In this document: piece by piece, positions 18,601-26,816 of the stretch
Layout: each line of letters starts with the position of its first letter
How positions within the stretch are numbered: position 1 is the first letter of the stretch
NCBI GenBank assembly: GCA_038148375.1
Contig: JAYQVH010000013.1
Location: forward strand, 1-64,000
DNA: 64,000 bases
Direction of reading: 5' to 3'
DNA from: CAWUEX02 sp038148375
Lineage (GTDB): Bacteria > Pseudomonadota > Alphaproteobacteria > Rhodospirillales > Rhodospirillaceae
The notes under the pieces: model-generated
The model's input: the letters and a program-made list of their open reading frames with translations, nothing else
What the model was told of the DNA's origin: nothing
Database searches by the model: none
Position numbers and translations under genes: made by a program

Positions 18601-21346
18601 CAATCTCAACAACACTCTGACAATCGGTTCGGGTGCTATCTTCGAGGCGCGCTCGACCGGATCGGCAACCGAGATCAACTACGCCTCGACCATCAGCAAT
18701 TCCGGAACGCTTCTGCTCACGACGACCAGCGGCTTAAGTTCGGTTCTGCTGGATTCTAATGGCGGGGCCATCATTAACAGCACGGGCGGTGTGATTGACC
18801 TGGCGGCGGGCACAGGCGGAACGCGCACGCTTCAAGATGCCAACATCGCGAACAACAGCGGTGCGGCAATCAATGTCAACGCGAATTCGTTTTATACGTC
18901 CACCGGCGCGACCGTCACGCTGACCAACGCGTCGGGCGGCAACATCACCGTCGCCGAGGGCGCGACGCTCACCTTCGGGACAGCCGGCCTGCTGGACAAC
19001 ACGGGGACTGTCAACGTCAACGGTGGGACGATCACGTCAAACATCACCGTCAACAATAATGCGGGCGGCACGATGACCTTCACCGGCTCGGGCTCGACCG
19101 ACGCGGCGTTCAACGTCAATGTGTCGTTTACCAACAGTGGGGCTATTTCCCTCTCAGGCGCATCAAGCTCGGTGACGTCCGGCATCGTCATCGCCTCGGG
19201 CCAGACGCTGACCGTCGGCAGCGGCGGCACCCTCACCACCGAAGGCACGGACGGCGCCGCACTGCAGGATCGCGCCATCAGCGGCGTGGGAACCTTGGAC
19301 ATCGCCAGCGGTGGCAACTTCAACGTCAACCGCGATACAACGGTTTCATCTGTGTTCAATGTCGTTGCTGGCGGTACGGTCACGATCTCAGCGCAGTCAG
19401 GGGATGATGGCGATGTGACCGCCCTTAATGTCTTCGGCGGTGGCACCAATGCCGGGACGATCGTGATCGATGCCACGCTTGCCGGCAGCGCGGTTGGTGA
19501 GTTGAGCATAACTGGCGGCACCTATAGCAATACGGGAACGATTGAGGCGAACGGAGCCAATACGGCGTGGCTCCGGATCGGGACCGGCGCCACCCTTACC
19601 AACACGGGCAGCATCACGTGGAATGTGGGCGGCGCTTCGAAATTGCGGGTCTCGGACATGGGCACGCTCAGCCATGACACCTCAGGAACCATTGATTTTA
19701 CCGCTAGCCAGGGCCTCCTGGTCGATGGCGGCGCCACACTGGTTCTCAACGGTGGGACGTTTACAGCGGTCGCGTCTGGAGCCACCTTCGAGGTCCACAA
19801 CGCGACATTGGATGTCCAGTCTAACACTTCTCTGGTGTCCAATATTTCTACGTTCCAGCTCGGCGACAGCACCGGGTCCCATTCGGCACTCGTTCAGGGC
19901 AACAGCGCTTTGACCGTCAACGCCACCTTCAACGTCGATCACGATTCCACCCTCAACGGTGCGACGATCACGCTGGCGCCCGGCAGCAACTTTGCCATGA
20001 CGACCGGCAAGACGTTCACGATCACCAACAGCGGCGTATTCGATCTCAACATTTCCGAGACCCTCGATCCGGGCCGGACGATTGTGCTGAACGGTGGCAC
20101 CCTGGATACATCTTCCGTGTTCACCAATCAGGGCACGATTGACGTTACCGGCAATTCTACCTTCGCCATCGGTTCGACCGGCAGCCTCGATAACACCGGC
20201 GTGTTCGATGTCCAGACCGGCGTGATTCTGAACTTCACCGGCACGAATGCGGTGGTCGATGCGGTCGACTTCCAGTCCGGCAGCGTCGTCACCATCGACG
20301 GCACGATGAATTTGAACGGTCTCAACATGACCAATGACAGCGGGTCGACGCTCAATCTTAATGGCACCATCAACATGGGCGACGGCGTGTCCAACGGCTC
20401 CGACGGTGGCGATTTCGCCCAGAACGGCACCATTAACGGCACCGGCACGATCAACATGGAAGGCGGCACCTTCAGCGTTTCGTCCGGGTCCACGACTCTC
20501 AATCCGGGGAACTCGCCGGGTGCCTTAACCATCGATGGCGATGGTGAATTCGGCGCGGGCACCACGCTCAACATCGAAATCGGCGGGCTGATACCTGAGA
20601 CCGGCCACGACGTCTTGTCCGTTACAGGAGCGTTCACCCTCGGCGGCACCCTCAACATCATTGAGTACGACGGCTTCGACGTCACCGCCGGCGATAGCTT
20701 CGATGTGCTCGAATACGGCGCGGCGTCCGGGATGTTCGACGCCATCACCGGCCTCGACGCCTGGAGCGGTATTGCGCTCAATCCCGTCTTCACGGCAACC
20801 GGCCTGACCCTCGATGCCCTGGCGACCACGCATGAGGGCACCGGCGCGGTGGATCTCATCTCCGGCACAGCGAACGACGATGTCATCTCGGGCCTGGACG
20901 GCAATGACGAACTCTCCGGTGGCGCAGGCAACGACTTCATTCTCGGCGGTGACGGCGACGACATTCTCATCGGTGGCGCCGGCACGGACCGTCTGGTCGG
21001 TGGCGCTGGGGCGGACACCTTCGTCCTCGGCGGCACCGATACCTTCGGCGACGAGCTCGCCGACTTCCGCTCCGGCACGGACACCATCCAACTCGACGGC
21101 GCGGCGCTGGGCCTGGGCACCGTCACAGATGGTGAGAATTTCTCAACGATTGCAGGTAGTTACGATGGTTCCAGCGCCGGAGCCAACGCCGCCCATGCCG
21201 CCGGTCAGGCGACGCTGGTGTTCTCCGCCGCCGACAGCGCGCTCTATTACGACGCCAACGGCGCGGGCGAGGGCGGGTACTCCGTCGTCGCCTCGCTCGC
21301 ACCCGGCAACAGCATCGTTGCGGATGACATTCTCGCCGCGGCGTAA
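9633..21346 (+). CDS. Giant RTX-type mosaic adhesin (interrupted by an assembly gap)
   Basis: One gene read across the N-run; the frame changes only because the N length is arbitrary. In order it encodes: N-terminal segment; FecR-like domain (about 120-226, ending VATIGIRGT); Asn/Gln-rich linker (about 316-461); four Calx-beta repeats (about 468-916); two LamG-like concanavalin folds (about 933-1100 and 1148-1326); a cadherin-like domain (about 1375-1456, YDPDGDG and FNGTDSFTLTLTD); thousands of bases of Ser/Thr/Asn/Gly beta-strand repeats; and C-terminal RTX nonapeptides (GGAGNDFILGGDGDD near 20920-20970). There is no Sec signal, so export by a type I system through the C-terminus is expected. 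No ABC/MFP/TolC genes lie in this window. The predicted full length is about 3,988 residues. It is likely a cell-surface or biofilm adhesin that binds calcium and glycans. Confidence 0.85.
9990..10310 (+). other. FecR-like N-terminal domain of the adhesin
   Basis: Residues about 120-226 read as a FecR-type beta domain: GEVTAERLDGS, GDPVYMGDIIITEQG, LGEDGEMVLDELIYDP and VATIGIRGT. In siderophore signalling FecR is a membrane anti-sigma regulator, but here there is no membrane anchor and no sigma-factor neighbour. In large type I-secreted adhesins, beta-rich domains of this kind often sit at the N-terminus, where some adhesins are held in the outer membrane during secretion. That role is inferred for this protein. 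Confidence 0.6.
10580..11013 (+). repeat. AAC/AAT low-complexity tract encoding an Asn/Gln-rich linker
   Basis: About 434 nt made almost only of AAC and AAT codons with scattered CAG, GAG/GAA, GAT and GGC. They encode poly-Asn blocks, a periodic NNENNQ pattern (about 10730-10800) and N-rich blocks with QQ pairs. The tract joins the FecR-like domain to the Calx-beta repeats. Base composition is strikingly AT-rich against the roughly 60 per cent GC around it. Such tracts can change length by slippage. The Q/N content is prion-like in composition. Confidence 0.9.
17473..17572. other. Assembly gap (100 N)
   Basis: Exactly 100 undetermined bases inside the adhesin gene, a placeholder length. The 55 bases left of it (17418-17472) are identical to 17822-17876, and the 55 bases right of it (17573-17627) are identical to 18230-18284; on each side identity stops at base 56. 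The gap therefore hides a second copy of the 463-bp unit at 17822-18284. The expected missing length is 353 nt. The left part ends on codon position 1, so a gap length of 2 modulo 3 is needed to keep frame: 353 satisfies this and 100 does not. Confidence 0.97.
17822..18284 (+). repeat. 463-bp internal repeat unit of the adhesin
   Basis: This unit shares its first 55 and last 55 bases perfectly with the edges of the N-gap, so at least two near-identical tandem copies exist, with starts at 17418 and 17822. The encoded segment has the recurring pattern TLTAQNALTF ... NNSGGII ... TLDINTDTSFLNGTITNA, a beta-strand repeat of the filamentous type. High nucleotide identity between copies implies recent duplication or gene conversion, in contrast with the more diverged repeats elsewhere in the gene. 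Confidence 0.9.
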
Positions 21347-21358
21347 CACACTCGTCCT

Positions 21359-22165
21359 ATGACGGAACGGTTCAAGGATCAGGTTGTTTGGGTCACCGGT
21401 GCCTCGTCAGGCATCGGCGAGGCATTGGTCTATGCCTTCGCACGGGAAGGCGCGCATGTGGTCCTGTCCGCCCGCCGCGGGGCCGAACTCGAACGCGTCG
21501 CCGCTGCCTGCACGCAGCGCGCGGGCCAAGTTTTCATAGTTCCCTTCGACATGCTCGACGAAACCGGCCGCCGCGCCGCCGTGGACACGGTGCTGGCGCG
21601 CTTCGGCCACATCGACATCCTGGTCAACAACGCCGGCGTGTCGCAGCGCTCCCTGACGAAAGAAACGGACATCAGCGTCGACCGCGCCATCATGGAGCTC
21701 GACTACTTCGCCGTCATCGCCCTGACGAAACTCGTCCTGCCGCACATGCTGGAGCGCAAGTCGGGCACTTTCGTCGCCACCTCCAGTGTTGCGGGTAAAT
21801 ACGGCGTGCCGGTGCGCTCCGCCTACTGTGCGGCCAAGCATGCCCTGCACGGCTTCTTCGATACCCTGCGCGCCGAATGCGCGGCGGACGGCATCCGCGT
21901 CTCGCTGCTGGTCGTCGCCGGGGTGCAGAGCCAAGTCTCCGTGAACGCCCTGACGGGCGATGGCACCACCTGGGGCAAGATGGACGGCATCCAGGCGAAA
22001 GGGCTGCCGGCGGACGAATGCGCGCGCCAGGTGCTTGAGGGTCTGGCGCGCGGCGAACCGGAAATCAACATCGGCAAGGGCAAGGCGATGACCGCGCTGT
22101 GGCTCAAGCGCTTTTGGCCCAAACGCCTGAACAAGCTGATGGAGACCGCGTTGACGACGCGCTAA
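21359..22165 (+). CDS. SDR-family NAD(P)-dependent oxidoreductase
   Basis: 268-residue classical short-chain dehydrogenase. Cofactor motif TGASSGIG lies at about 14-21, NNAGVS near 88-93, and the catalytic Ser/Tyr/Lys appear as SSVAGKYG and YCAAK (about 159-163). The overall pattern resembles the DHRS7-like branch of extended reductases, but the substrate is not predictable. It starts 12 nt after the adhesin stop, on the same strand. No other gene of a recognisable pathway lies beside it. Confidence 0.85.
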   Translation: MTERFKDQVVWVTGASSGIGEALVYAFAREGAHVVLSARRGAELERVAAACTQRAGQVFIVPFDMLDETGRRAAVDTVLARFGHIDILVNNAGVSQRSLTKETDISVDRAIMELDYFAVIALTKLVLPHMLERKSGTFVATSSVAGKYGVPVRSAYCAAKHALHGFFDTLRAECAADGIRVSLLVVAGVQSQVSVNALTGDGTTWGKMDGIQAKGLPADECARQVLEGLARGEPEINIGKGKAMTALWLKRFWPKRLNKLMETALTTR

Positions 22166-22199
22166 CCTCGTCCGATACAACTCAAAGGAGGCCCACCTC

Positions 22200-22952
22200 A
22201 TGCTGCGCCGTATTTTCCTGATACTGCCCGTCCTCGCCCTCATTGCCGATCTCACGCCTGCTGCGGCAGATGGGCATGCCCCCGCCAAGGCGGATGGCCA
22301 TGAGGGCGGTGTGATCGTTTTCGGCGGCAACGGCCGCACCGGGGCCATGATCGTCGAACGCCTGCTGGCCAAAGGCGAAACCGTCACCGTCTTCGTCCGC
22401 CCGACCTCTGACCGCTCCCGCCTCGACGGCATGGATGTGCGCTACGCTGTCGGCGACGCCATGGTGGCCGAGCATGTCGATGCCGCCATCGCCGCGGCCA
22501 AACCGCGCGTGGTCATCAATGCCATTGGCGGGCGCGGCACCACCGCAGGCTTCTGGGATACCACCCAGATGAACATGACCGCTGCGGCCAAGAAATACGG
22601 CGCCAAGGAAATCATTTTCCTCAGCTCCGTCGGTGTCGGCGACAGCGAAGCGGCCTACAACGAAGAGCAACTCGCGCGCACCAAGGACAGCCGCGACGAA
22701 CGCCTCCGCGCCGAGGAGGACATGAAAGCCAGCGGCCTGGATTACGTCATCCTGCGCACCGGCATCATCGCGCCGGAAGGCACGGCAGAAACCGGGCAGG
22801 GCGCCTTGACCAAGGACCCCACCGTGCTCGCCCCGATCGCGCGCGCCGATCTGGCAACCATCACCGTCAACTGCATCGGCAATCCGGACTGCCTCAATCA
22901 GACGTTCTCGACCTACGACCCGTCGATCGACTACCGCGGCCGGATGGAGTAG
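22200..22952 (+). CDS. Atypical SDR/NmrA-like Rossmann protein with an N-terminal signal peptide
   Basis: 250 residues behind a textbook AAAGGAGG ribosome site. Residues 1-24 form a clear signal peptide or anchor (MLRRIFLILPVLALIADLTP, then AAADGH). They are followed by GGNGRTG, the glycine-rich NAD(P) motif of atypical SDRs, and by an NmrA-like core (INAIGGRG, IIFLSSVGVG, YVILRTGIIAPEG). The classical YxxxK is not evident. A dinucleotide-binding fold with an export signal is unusual, since free NAD(P) is scarce outside the cytosol; the hydrophobic N-terminus could instead be an inner-membrane anchor facing the cytosol. Confidence 0.7.
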   Translation: MLRRIFLILPVLALIADLTPAAADGHAPAKADGHEGGVIVFGGNGRTGAMIVERLLAKGETVTVFVRPTSDRSRLDGMDVRYAVGDAMVAEHVDAAIAAAKPRVVINAIGGRGTTAGFWDTTQMNMTAAAKKYGAKEIIFLSSVGVGDSEAAYNEEQLARTKDSRDERLRAEEDMKASGLDYVILRTGIIAPEGTAETGQGALTKDPTVLAPIARADLATITVNCIGNPDCLNQTFSTYDPSIDYRGRME

Positions 22953-22991
22953 GCCGGAAAAAGGAGACCCGACGAAGGAGCCCGCCGAACG

Positions 22992-24161
22992 ATGCGCATA
23001 GCCACCGTTCTCATTCTGCTTCTTGCCTCGGTCCCGGCGCGGGCGGACGGCCTGTCCGATGCCATCGCCGCCTACGACGCCGAAGACTACGAAACGGCGT
23101 ATAGCCTGTTCCTGCCGCTGGCAGAGCAGGGGGACGTCACTGCCCAGTCATACCTCGGCGGCATCTATTTGTTCGGGTTTGGTGTGGCGCAGGACGTTGA
23201 TGAAGGGGTCCGATGGCTTGAGGGTGCCGCTGAGGCGGGTGATGTCGGCGCCATGTTTAATCTTGGCAACACGTACAGTTTCGACGAAATGGAGCGTGTC
23301 GACTTTGAGGAGGCGCTCTACTGGTACCTTAAAGCCGCTGAGCAGGGCCGCCCCATCGCGAAATATCGCGCGGCGCGGATCTACGACGAAGGTCTGGGCG
23401 ATGTGCCGGCGGATAAACCGTTAGCCCTGCAACTTTACTTTGAACTGGCCGAGCAAGATTTCGATAGCGCGCTTCTCACACTCGGCTGGTACCACCTCAA
23501 CGGCAGAGGTGTAGAGCAGGATAGTCAAAAAGCCTTTGAATTTCTCAAGCGTGCCGCGGACAAAGACAATGCCAATGCGCAGTACCTGCTGGCAGGTCTG
23601 TACCTCGGCGGCCTCGGGACTCCGAAAGATGTCGAGCAGGATCTTGCCGGCCTGCATCTGGCAGCCGAGAACGGCGACAGCTTTGCGCAGCACCAACTCG
23701 GCTGGCGCTACTTGAATGGCAATCTTCTAGATCGCAATGCCGAATCGGCGTTCCGGTGGTTTTTAGCGGCCGCTGAGCAAGACATAGTCAGGGCTCAGAT
23801 TAAGGTCGCCGAGCTTTATGCCGACGGCACCGGAGTTGCGCAGGATAAAGCCCAGGCCCACGCATGGTACCTTAAGGCCATCGAAAACGGCGGCCGGGAC
23901 GAGCAGTTTCTCTACGGCTTGGCGCTGCTGACCGGCAAGGGCATCGACCGTGATTGGGAGGAAGCGGCGGTTTGGATCGGCAAATCGGCCGATGATGTTC
24001 AAACCACGGCCATGCTTGTCCGCGGCGTGATGCGCACCTTCGGCATCGGGTTCGAATGGGACCCTGCTGCGGGCATCGGAGAAATCCTTGGGGTTCTGAT
24101 CATAGTGCTGGTTTCCGTCACATTTGAAGTGTGGATGTGGTTTAGCAGGTTAGGACTGTAA
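22992..24161 (+). CDS. Sel1-repeat (SLR) protein with signal peptide and C-terminal TM segment
   Basis: 389 residues. A signal peptide (MRIATVLILLLASVPARADG) is followed by about nine Sel1/TPR-like repeats with the recurring core A-x-x-G-x-x-x-A-x-x-x-L-G-x-x-Y (for example AEAGDVGAMFNLGNTY, AEQDIVRAQIKVAELYADG, NGDSFAQHQLGWRYLNG). A C-terminal hydrophobic stretch (about 362-385) could anchor it. Such proteins are periplasmic scaffolds for protein complexes. It lies 39 nt after the preceding gene and may share its transcript. The partner is unknown. Confidence 0.82.
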   Translation: MRIATVLILLLASVPARADGLSDAIAAYDAEDYETAYSLFLPLAEQGDVTAQSYLGGIYLFGFGVAQDVDEGVRWLEGAAEAGDVGAMFNLGNTYSFDEMERVDFEEALYWYLKAAEQGRPIAKYRAARIYDEGLGDVPADKPLALQLYFELAEQDFDSALLTLGWYHLNGRGVEQDSQKAFEFLKRAADKDNANAQYLLAGLYLGGLGTPKDVEQDLAGLHLAAENGDSFAQHQLGWRYLNGNLLDRNAESAFRWFLAAAEQDIVRAQIKVAELYADGTGVAQDKAQAHAWYLKAIENGGRDEQFLYGLALLTGKGIDRDWEEAAVWIGKSADDVQTTAMLVRGVMRTFGIGFEWDPAAGIGEILGVLIIVLVSVTFEVWMWFSRLGL

Positions 24162-24173
24162 AAAAGTCTGTAT

Positions 24174-25336
24174 CTACGCCGTCCCCGCCTTCAGCTGCGC
24201 TTTAAGTTGCGTCGCCGCTTTGGTGTAGCCGCCATCGCCGCCGTCGACAAAGTGCACATGCTGGTTCTCCACGGCCGAGGCCACCAGGCAGGTCATCACC
24301 GCATGGTCCGACTTGTGTAGACCGTAGTTCAATTCGCCGCGGGCGGCACGGTTCGCCAGATAGTCCTCCAGCGCCGCGATCCGGTCCGCCGGACAATCGA
24401 AGGTCAAACACAGCATGTCGTCGGAGCGGGCGAAGTCCACCGCGTTCTGAATGATTTCCTTGCGGTAGCCCTCCGCATCGAACGGGCCGAGCTTGAGTTT
24501 CAGGCGCATGACGATGAACGCCACCAGCGTTTCAATGCCGACGCGGATCACCCAGCTGAACAGGGTGGCCTTGCCGCGCCGCGCCTTGGCTTCGCGCATC
24601 AGGCCAGCCGGAGGCCAGCGCGCGTTTAAAACCTGCAAGGATGTCGCCTTCAACGCTTCCACCCCGGTGACCCGTTTCAGTTCTTCGTACAGCGCGCCGT
24701 GGTCCGGCCCGCGCACCACCAGCGCGATCATCTGCCCGCGGGTGGAGTTGAGAGGCGTCCAGCGGCACGACAGGCCGGTCAGGTCGGGCGGTTCGCCGTC
24801 GTCGTCCTGTTCGGTGATCGCGCAGAGCTCGAACAGGCCCGCATCGCCGCGCTCCTTGACCGAGGTTTCCAGCAGCTCCACCCCGCCGCCGAGAAACACC
24901 GCGTAGGCATTGCCGGGGGAGGGTTCGTAACGTCCCACCAGCACATCGGTGTTGCGGTCGCGCAAGGCCTGCACAGGGGCGAGGCGACGCGCAGGCTGAG
25001 GTTGAAGTCCCGTTTCGCGAACCGCCGCACGCGGGCCAGGATGCGCCGGGCATCTTCCGCATATTCGGGCGGGATCAGAGCTGCCGCGCCGTCGCCGCCG
25101 AACTGATAGGGGATGGAACCGCAATGGTTGGTCAGTCCGGCAATCATCGCCGCGGCACAGAAATTGATGTCCGAATGACGCCCTTCCGCAACGCCCGCGA
25201 TCGAGCCCTGAATGTCGGATACGGCGACCAGCCAATCGCTGGGCAGGGGGACGAAGTACGCCGGGTCAAAGGCATCTGACACCGCGCCCATGGAGGGCAC
25301 GGTCGTGTAGAAGTCCCTGGTGCTGGCAGCGGTCAT
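24174..25336 (-). pseudogene. DUF3095-family protein, frameshifted
   Basis: The N-terminal half (FYTTVPSM, DWLVAVSDIQGSI, IPYQFGGDGAAALIPP) lies in one frame from the ATG at 25336. The C-terminal half (PVQALRDRNTDVLVGRYEPS, LSCRWTPLNSTRGQMIALVV, DDMLCLTFDCPADRIAALED) lies in another frame and ends at 24174. Together they give about 387 residues, a normal length for DUF3095. The break is near 24985; adding one C there on the plus strand (one G in the gene) yields RVGLAPVQALR and joins both halves. Every other part is intact, so a sequencing error is as likely as a recent mutation. Some DUF3095 proteins are annotated as cyclase-like; the activity is unproven. Confidence 0.75.
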
Positions 25337-25460
25337 AAGCGGACCGCCCATCCCATGCGGTTCAGTCGCGTGGGAGTAAGCCTGACACCGGCGGAAGGCG
25401 GAAGCCATTCACAATCGGGTGCTGCGCGAGGCGGGCAAAATTCTCGTGTGAACTCAATGC

Positions 25461-25570
25461 CTTACGGCGTGCATGGGCTCGTGTGTCCAGGATCGTAAGC
25501 CGTTGATTTTACACAGATAAATAGCCAAAAACCATCCGTGTGGGCGGCGTGCATGGGCTCGTTCCACGCA
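25461..25570. repeat. Dispersed paired-repeat element, copy A
   Basis: Two direct copies of GCGTGCATGGGCTCGT at 25467-25482 and 25547-25562, 80 bp apart start to start, in the 280-nt gap between the DUF3095 and CMD genes. The same pair recurs at 59986 and 60064. Similarity extends outward in a copy-specific way: the first repeat of each pair is preceded by GCCTTAC, and the second is followed by TCCNCGCA. The spacers are not similar. No terminator-like T-run is next to it. Confidence 0.75.
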
Positions 25571-25616
25571 AGATCGGCCTGGGAAAGTATTCTTGTCCGG
25601 CGGCGGGCGGGCCGCG

Positions 25617-26195
25617 CTATTCGGCCGCCTGCTGCCCGGGGATGAAGGGACAGTAGTCCTCTTTCTCCACGAGGTCGTAGGCGAAGATGAACTTCGCCAT
25701 GCCGCACAGCACGGCCATGATCATGCCGAGCTCCAGCATCTCGCCGTCGGTGAAGTGCTCCCGGCAGCGCGCGTAGATCTCCTCGGTGACACTGCCGTTC
25801 GGGTTGGTCAGCACCATGACGTCTGCGAGGGCGAGAGCCGCGCGTTCCTTCGCGGAAAACGGCCCGGTCTCGTAGTCGTCTAGGCCCTCGATCTGTTCTT
25901 CCGGCACGCCGGCCTCGCGGGCGCCGGCGCGGTCGGCGCGATTGCAGTGCGCGCAGCCGTGCACGTTTGCGAGCCTGAGGCGCACCAGCTCCATGATCCG
26001 CCGGTCGATGCGCCCGGAGTAGAACACCTTTTTATAAAAGTCGTTCATGTACCAGTCGTACATGTGCGGTGCGTTGCCGAACACCTCGGTGAACGTTGCG
26101 TCACCATGCAGCTTCATCGCGCCGTCGTGGGACGGCTGCATGTGCGCGGGCAGCTCGTCGCGGCTGAGGCGTTTGAAATGCGGGTTCGGTTTCAT
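25617..26195 (-). CDS. Carboxymuconolactone decarboxylase (AhpD-like) family protein
   Basis: 192 residues from the ATG at 26195. The all-helical CMD core carries the redox pair in HGCAHCNRAD (CxxC), but the His usually found four residues after the second Cys is Asp here. A second helical segment, FSAKERAALALADVMVLTNPNGSV, matches the family pattern that continues into the C-terminus. Family members act as alkylhydroperoxidases or decarboxylases. It sits divergent from the following SRPBCC-like gene, with about 80 nt between the starts. Confidence 0.8.
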   Translation of the reverse strand: MKPNPHFKRLSRDELPAHMQPSHDGAMKLHGDATFTEVFGNAPHMYDWYMNDFYKKVFYSGRIDRRIMELVRLRLANVHGCAHCNRADRAGAREAGVPEEQIEGLDDYETGPFSAKERAALALADVMVLTNPNGSVTEEIYARCREHFTDGEMLELGMIMAVLCGMAKFIFAYDLVEKEDYCPFIPGQQAAE

Positions 26196-26273
26196 GCTCG
26201 TGCTCCGGCTTGTCTCTCGGCGGGGTCGTGCCATAGTGAGCCGCCTTGAGTTTCATGACAACTGCCTCCGATT

Positions 26274-26816
26274 ATGTCCAACGTTCTCAATAGCCTGTTG
26301 CCAGAGTACCAGTTCACCGAGCACCACATGACCGTGGTGCTCGCCACGCCCGAACGCACCTTCGAAGCCGTTGAGGCCATGGATCTCGGCGATTCCACCA
26401 TTGCCCGCGTGTTGATGAACCTGTGGCGCATTCCTGCACGTCTGGTGATCAAGCCGCCGCCGGACCGGAACATGTCGGTCGACGACTTCATCCAGCTGGT
26501 TCGCCAGCCGCCGACCGATCTGGCCCGCGGGCTGATCGGCGGCCGCAACGCGCCGAAGGATAAGCAGGCTATCGACGCCGAGTCCTTCCGTGCGTTCAAC
26601 GAGCCGGGGTGCATCAAGCTGGTGTGGGCGTTCTGGCTGACCGATCTCGGCGACGACCGCGTGCGGGTCGACACTGAAACCCGCGTACTGTGCACCGACG
26701 ACAAGACCCTGCGCGTGTTCAGGTTCTACTGGTACGCCATTCGCCTGTGGTCGGGCCTGATCCGCCTGCGTCTGCTGGCGTCGATCAAGCGGCACGCAGA
26801 GAGCCGTGAGTCCTAG
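26274..26816 (+). CDS. SRPBCC/DUF2867-like hypothetical protein
   Basis: 180 residues with no signal peptide. The N-terminus (YQFTEHHMTVVLATPERTFE) resembles the start of helix-grip-fold proteins, and the C-terminus (FRFYWYAIRLWSGLIRLRLL) resembles the long C-terminal helix seen in DUF2867- or polyketide-cyclase-like proteins. The central part is weakly conserved. A hydrophobic ligand-binding role is possible but unproven. It is convergent with the following MDR gene, overlapping by 4 nt at the 3' ends. Confidence 0.45.
   Translation: MSNVLNSLLPEYQFTEHHMTVVLATPERTFEAVEAMDLGDSTIARVLMNLWRIPARLVIKPPPDRNMSVDDFIQLVRQPPTDLARGLIGGRNAPKDKQAIDAESFRAFNEPGCIKLVWAFWLTDLGDDRVRVDTETRVLCTDDKTLRVFRFYWYAIRLWSGLIRLRLLASIKRHAESRES

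Noticed and set aside
9633..21346. Reading the adhesin as two separate genes split at the N-run
   Set aside because: Both sides continue the same repeat pattern, and a 353-nt fill restores one frame.
25461..25570. CRISPR array at the paired repeats
   Set aside because: Only two 16-bp repeats per locus, a spacer of over 60 bp and no cas genes; too short and too few.
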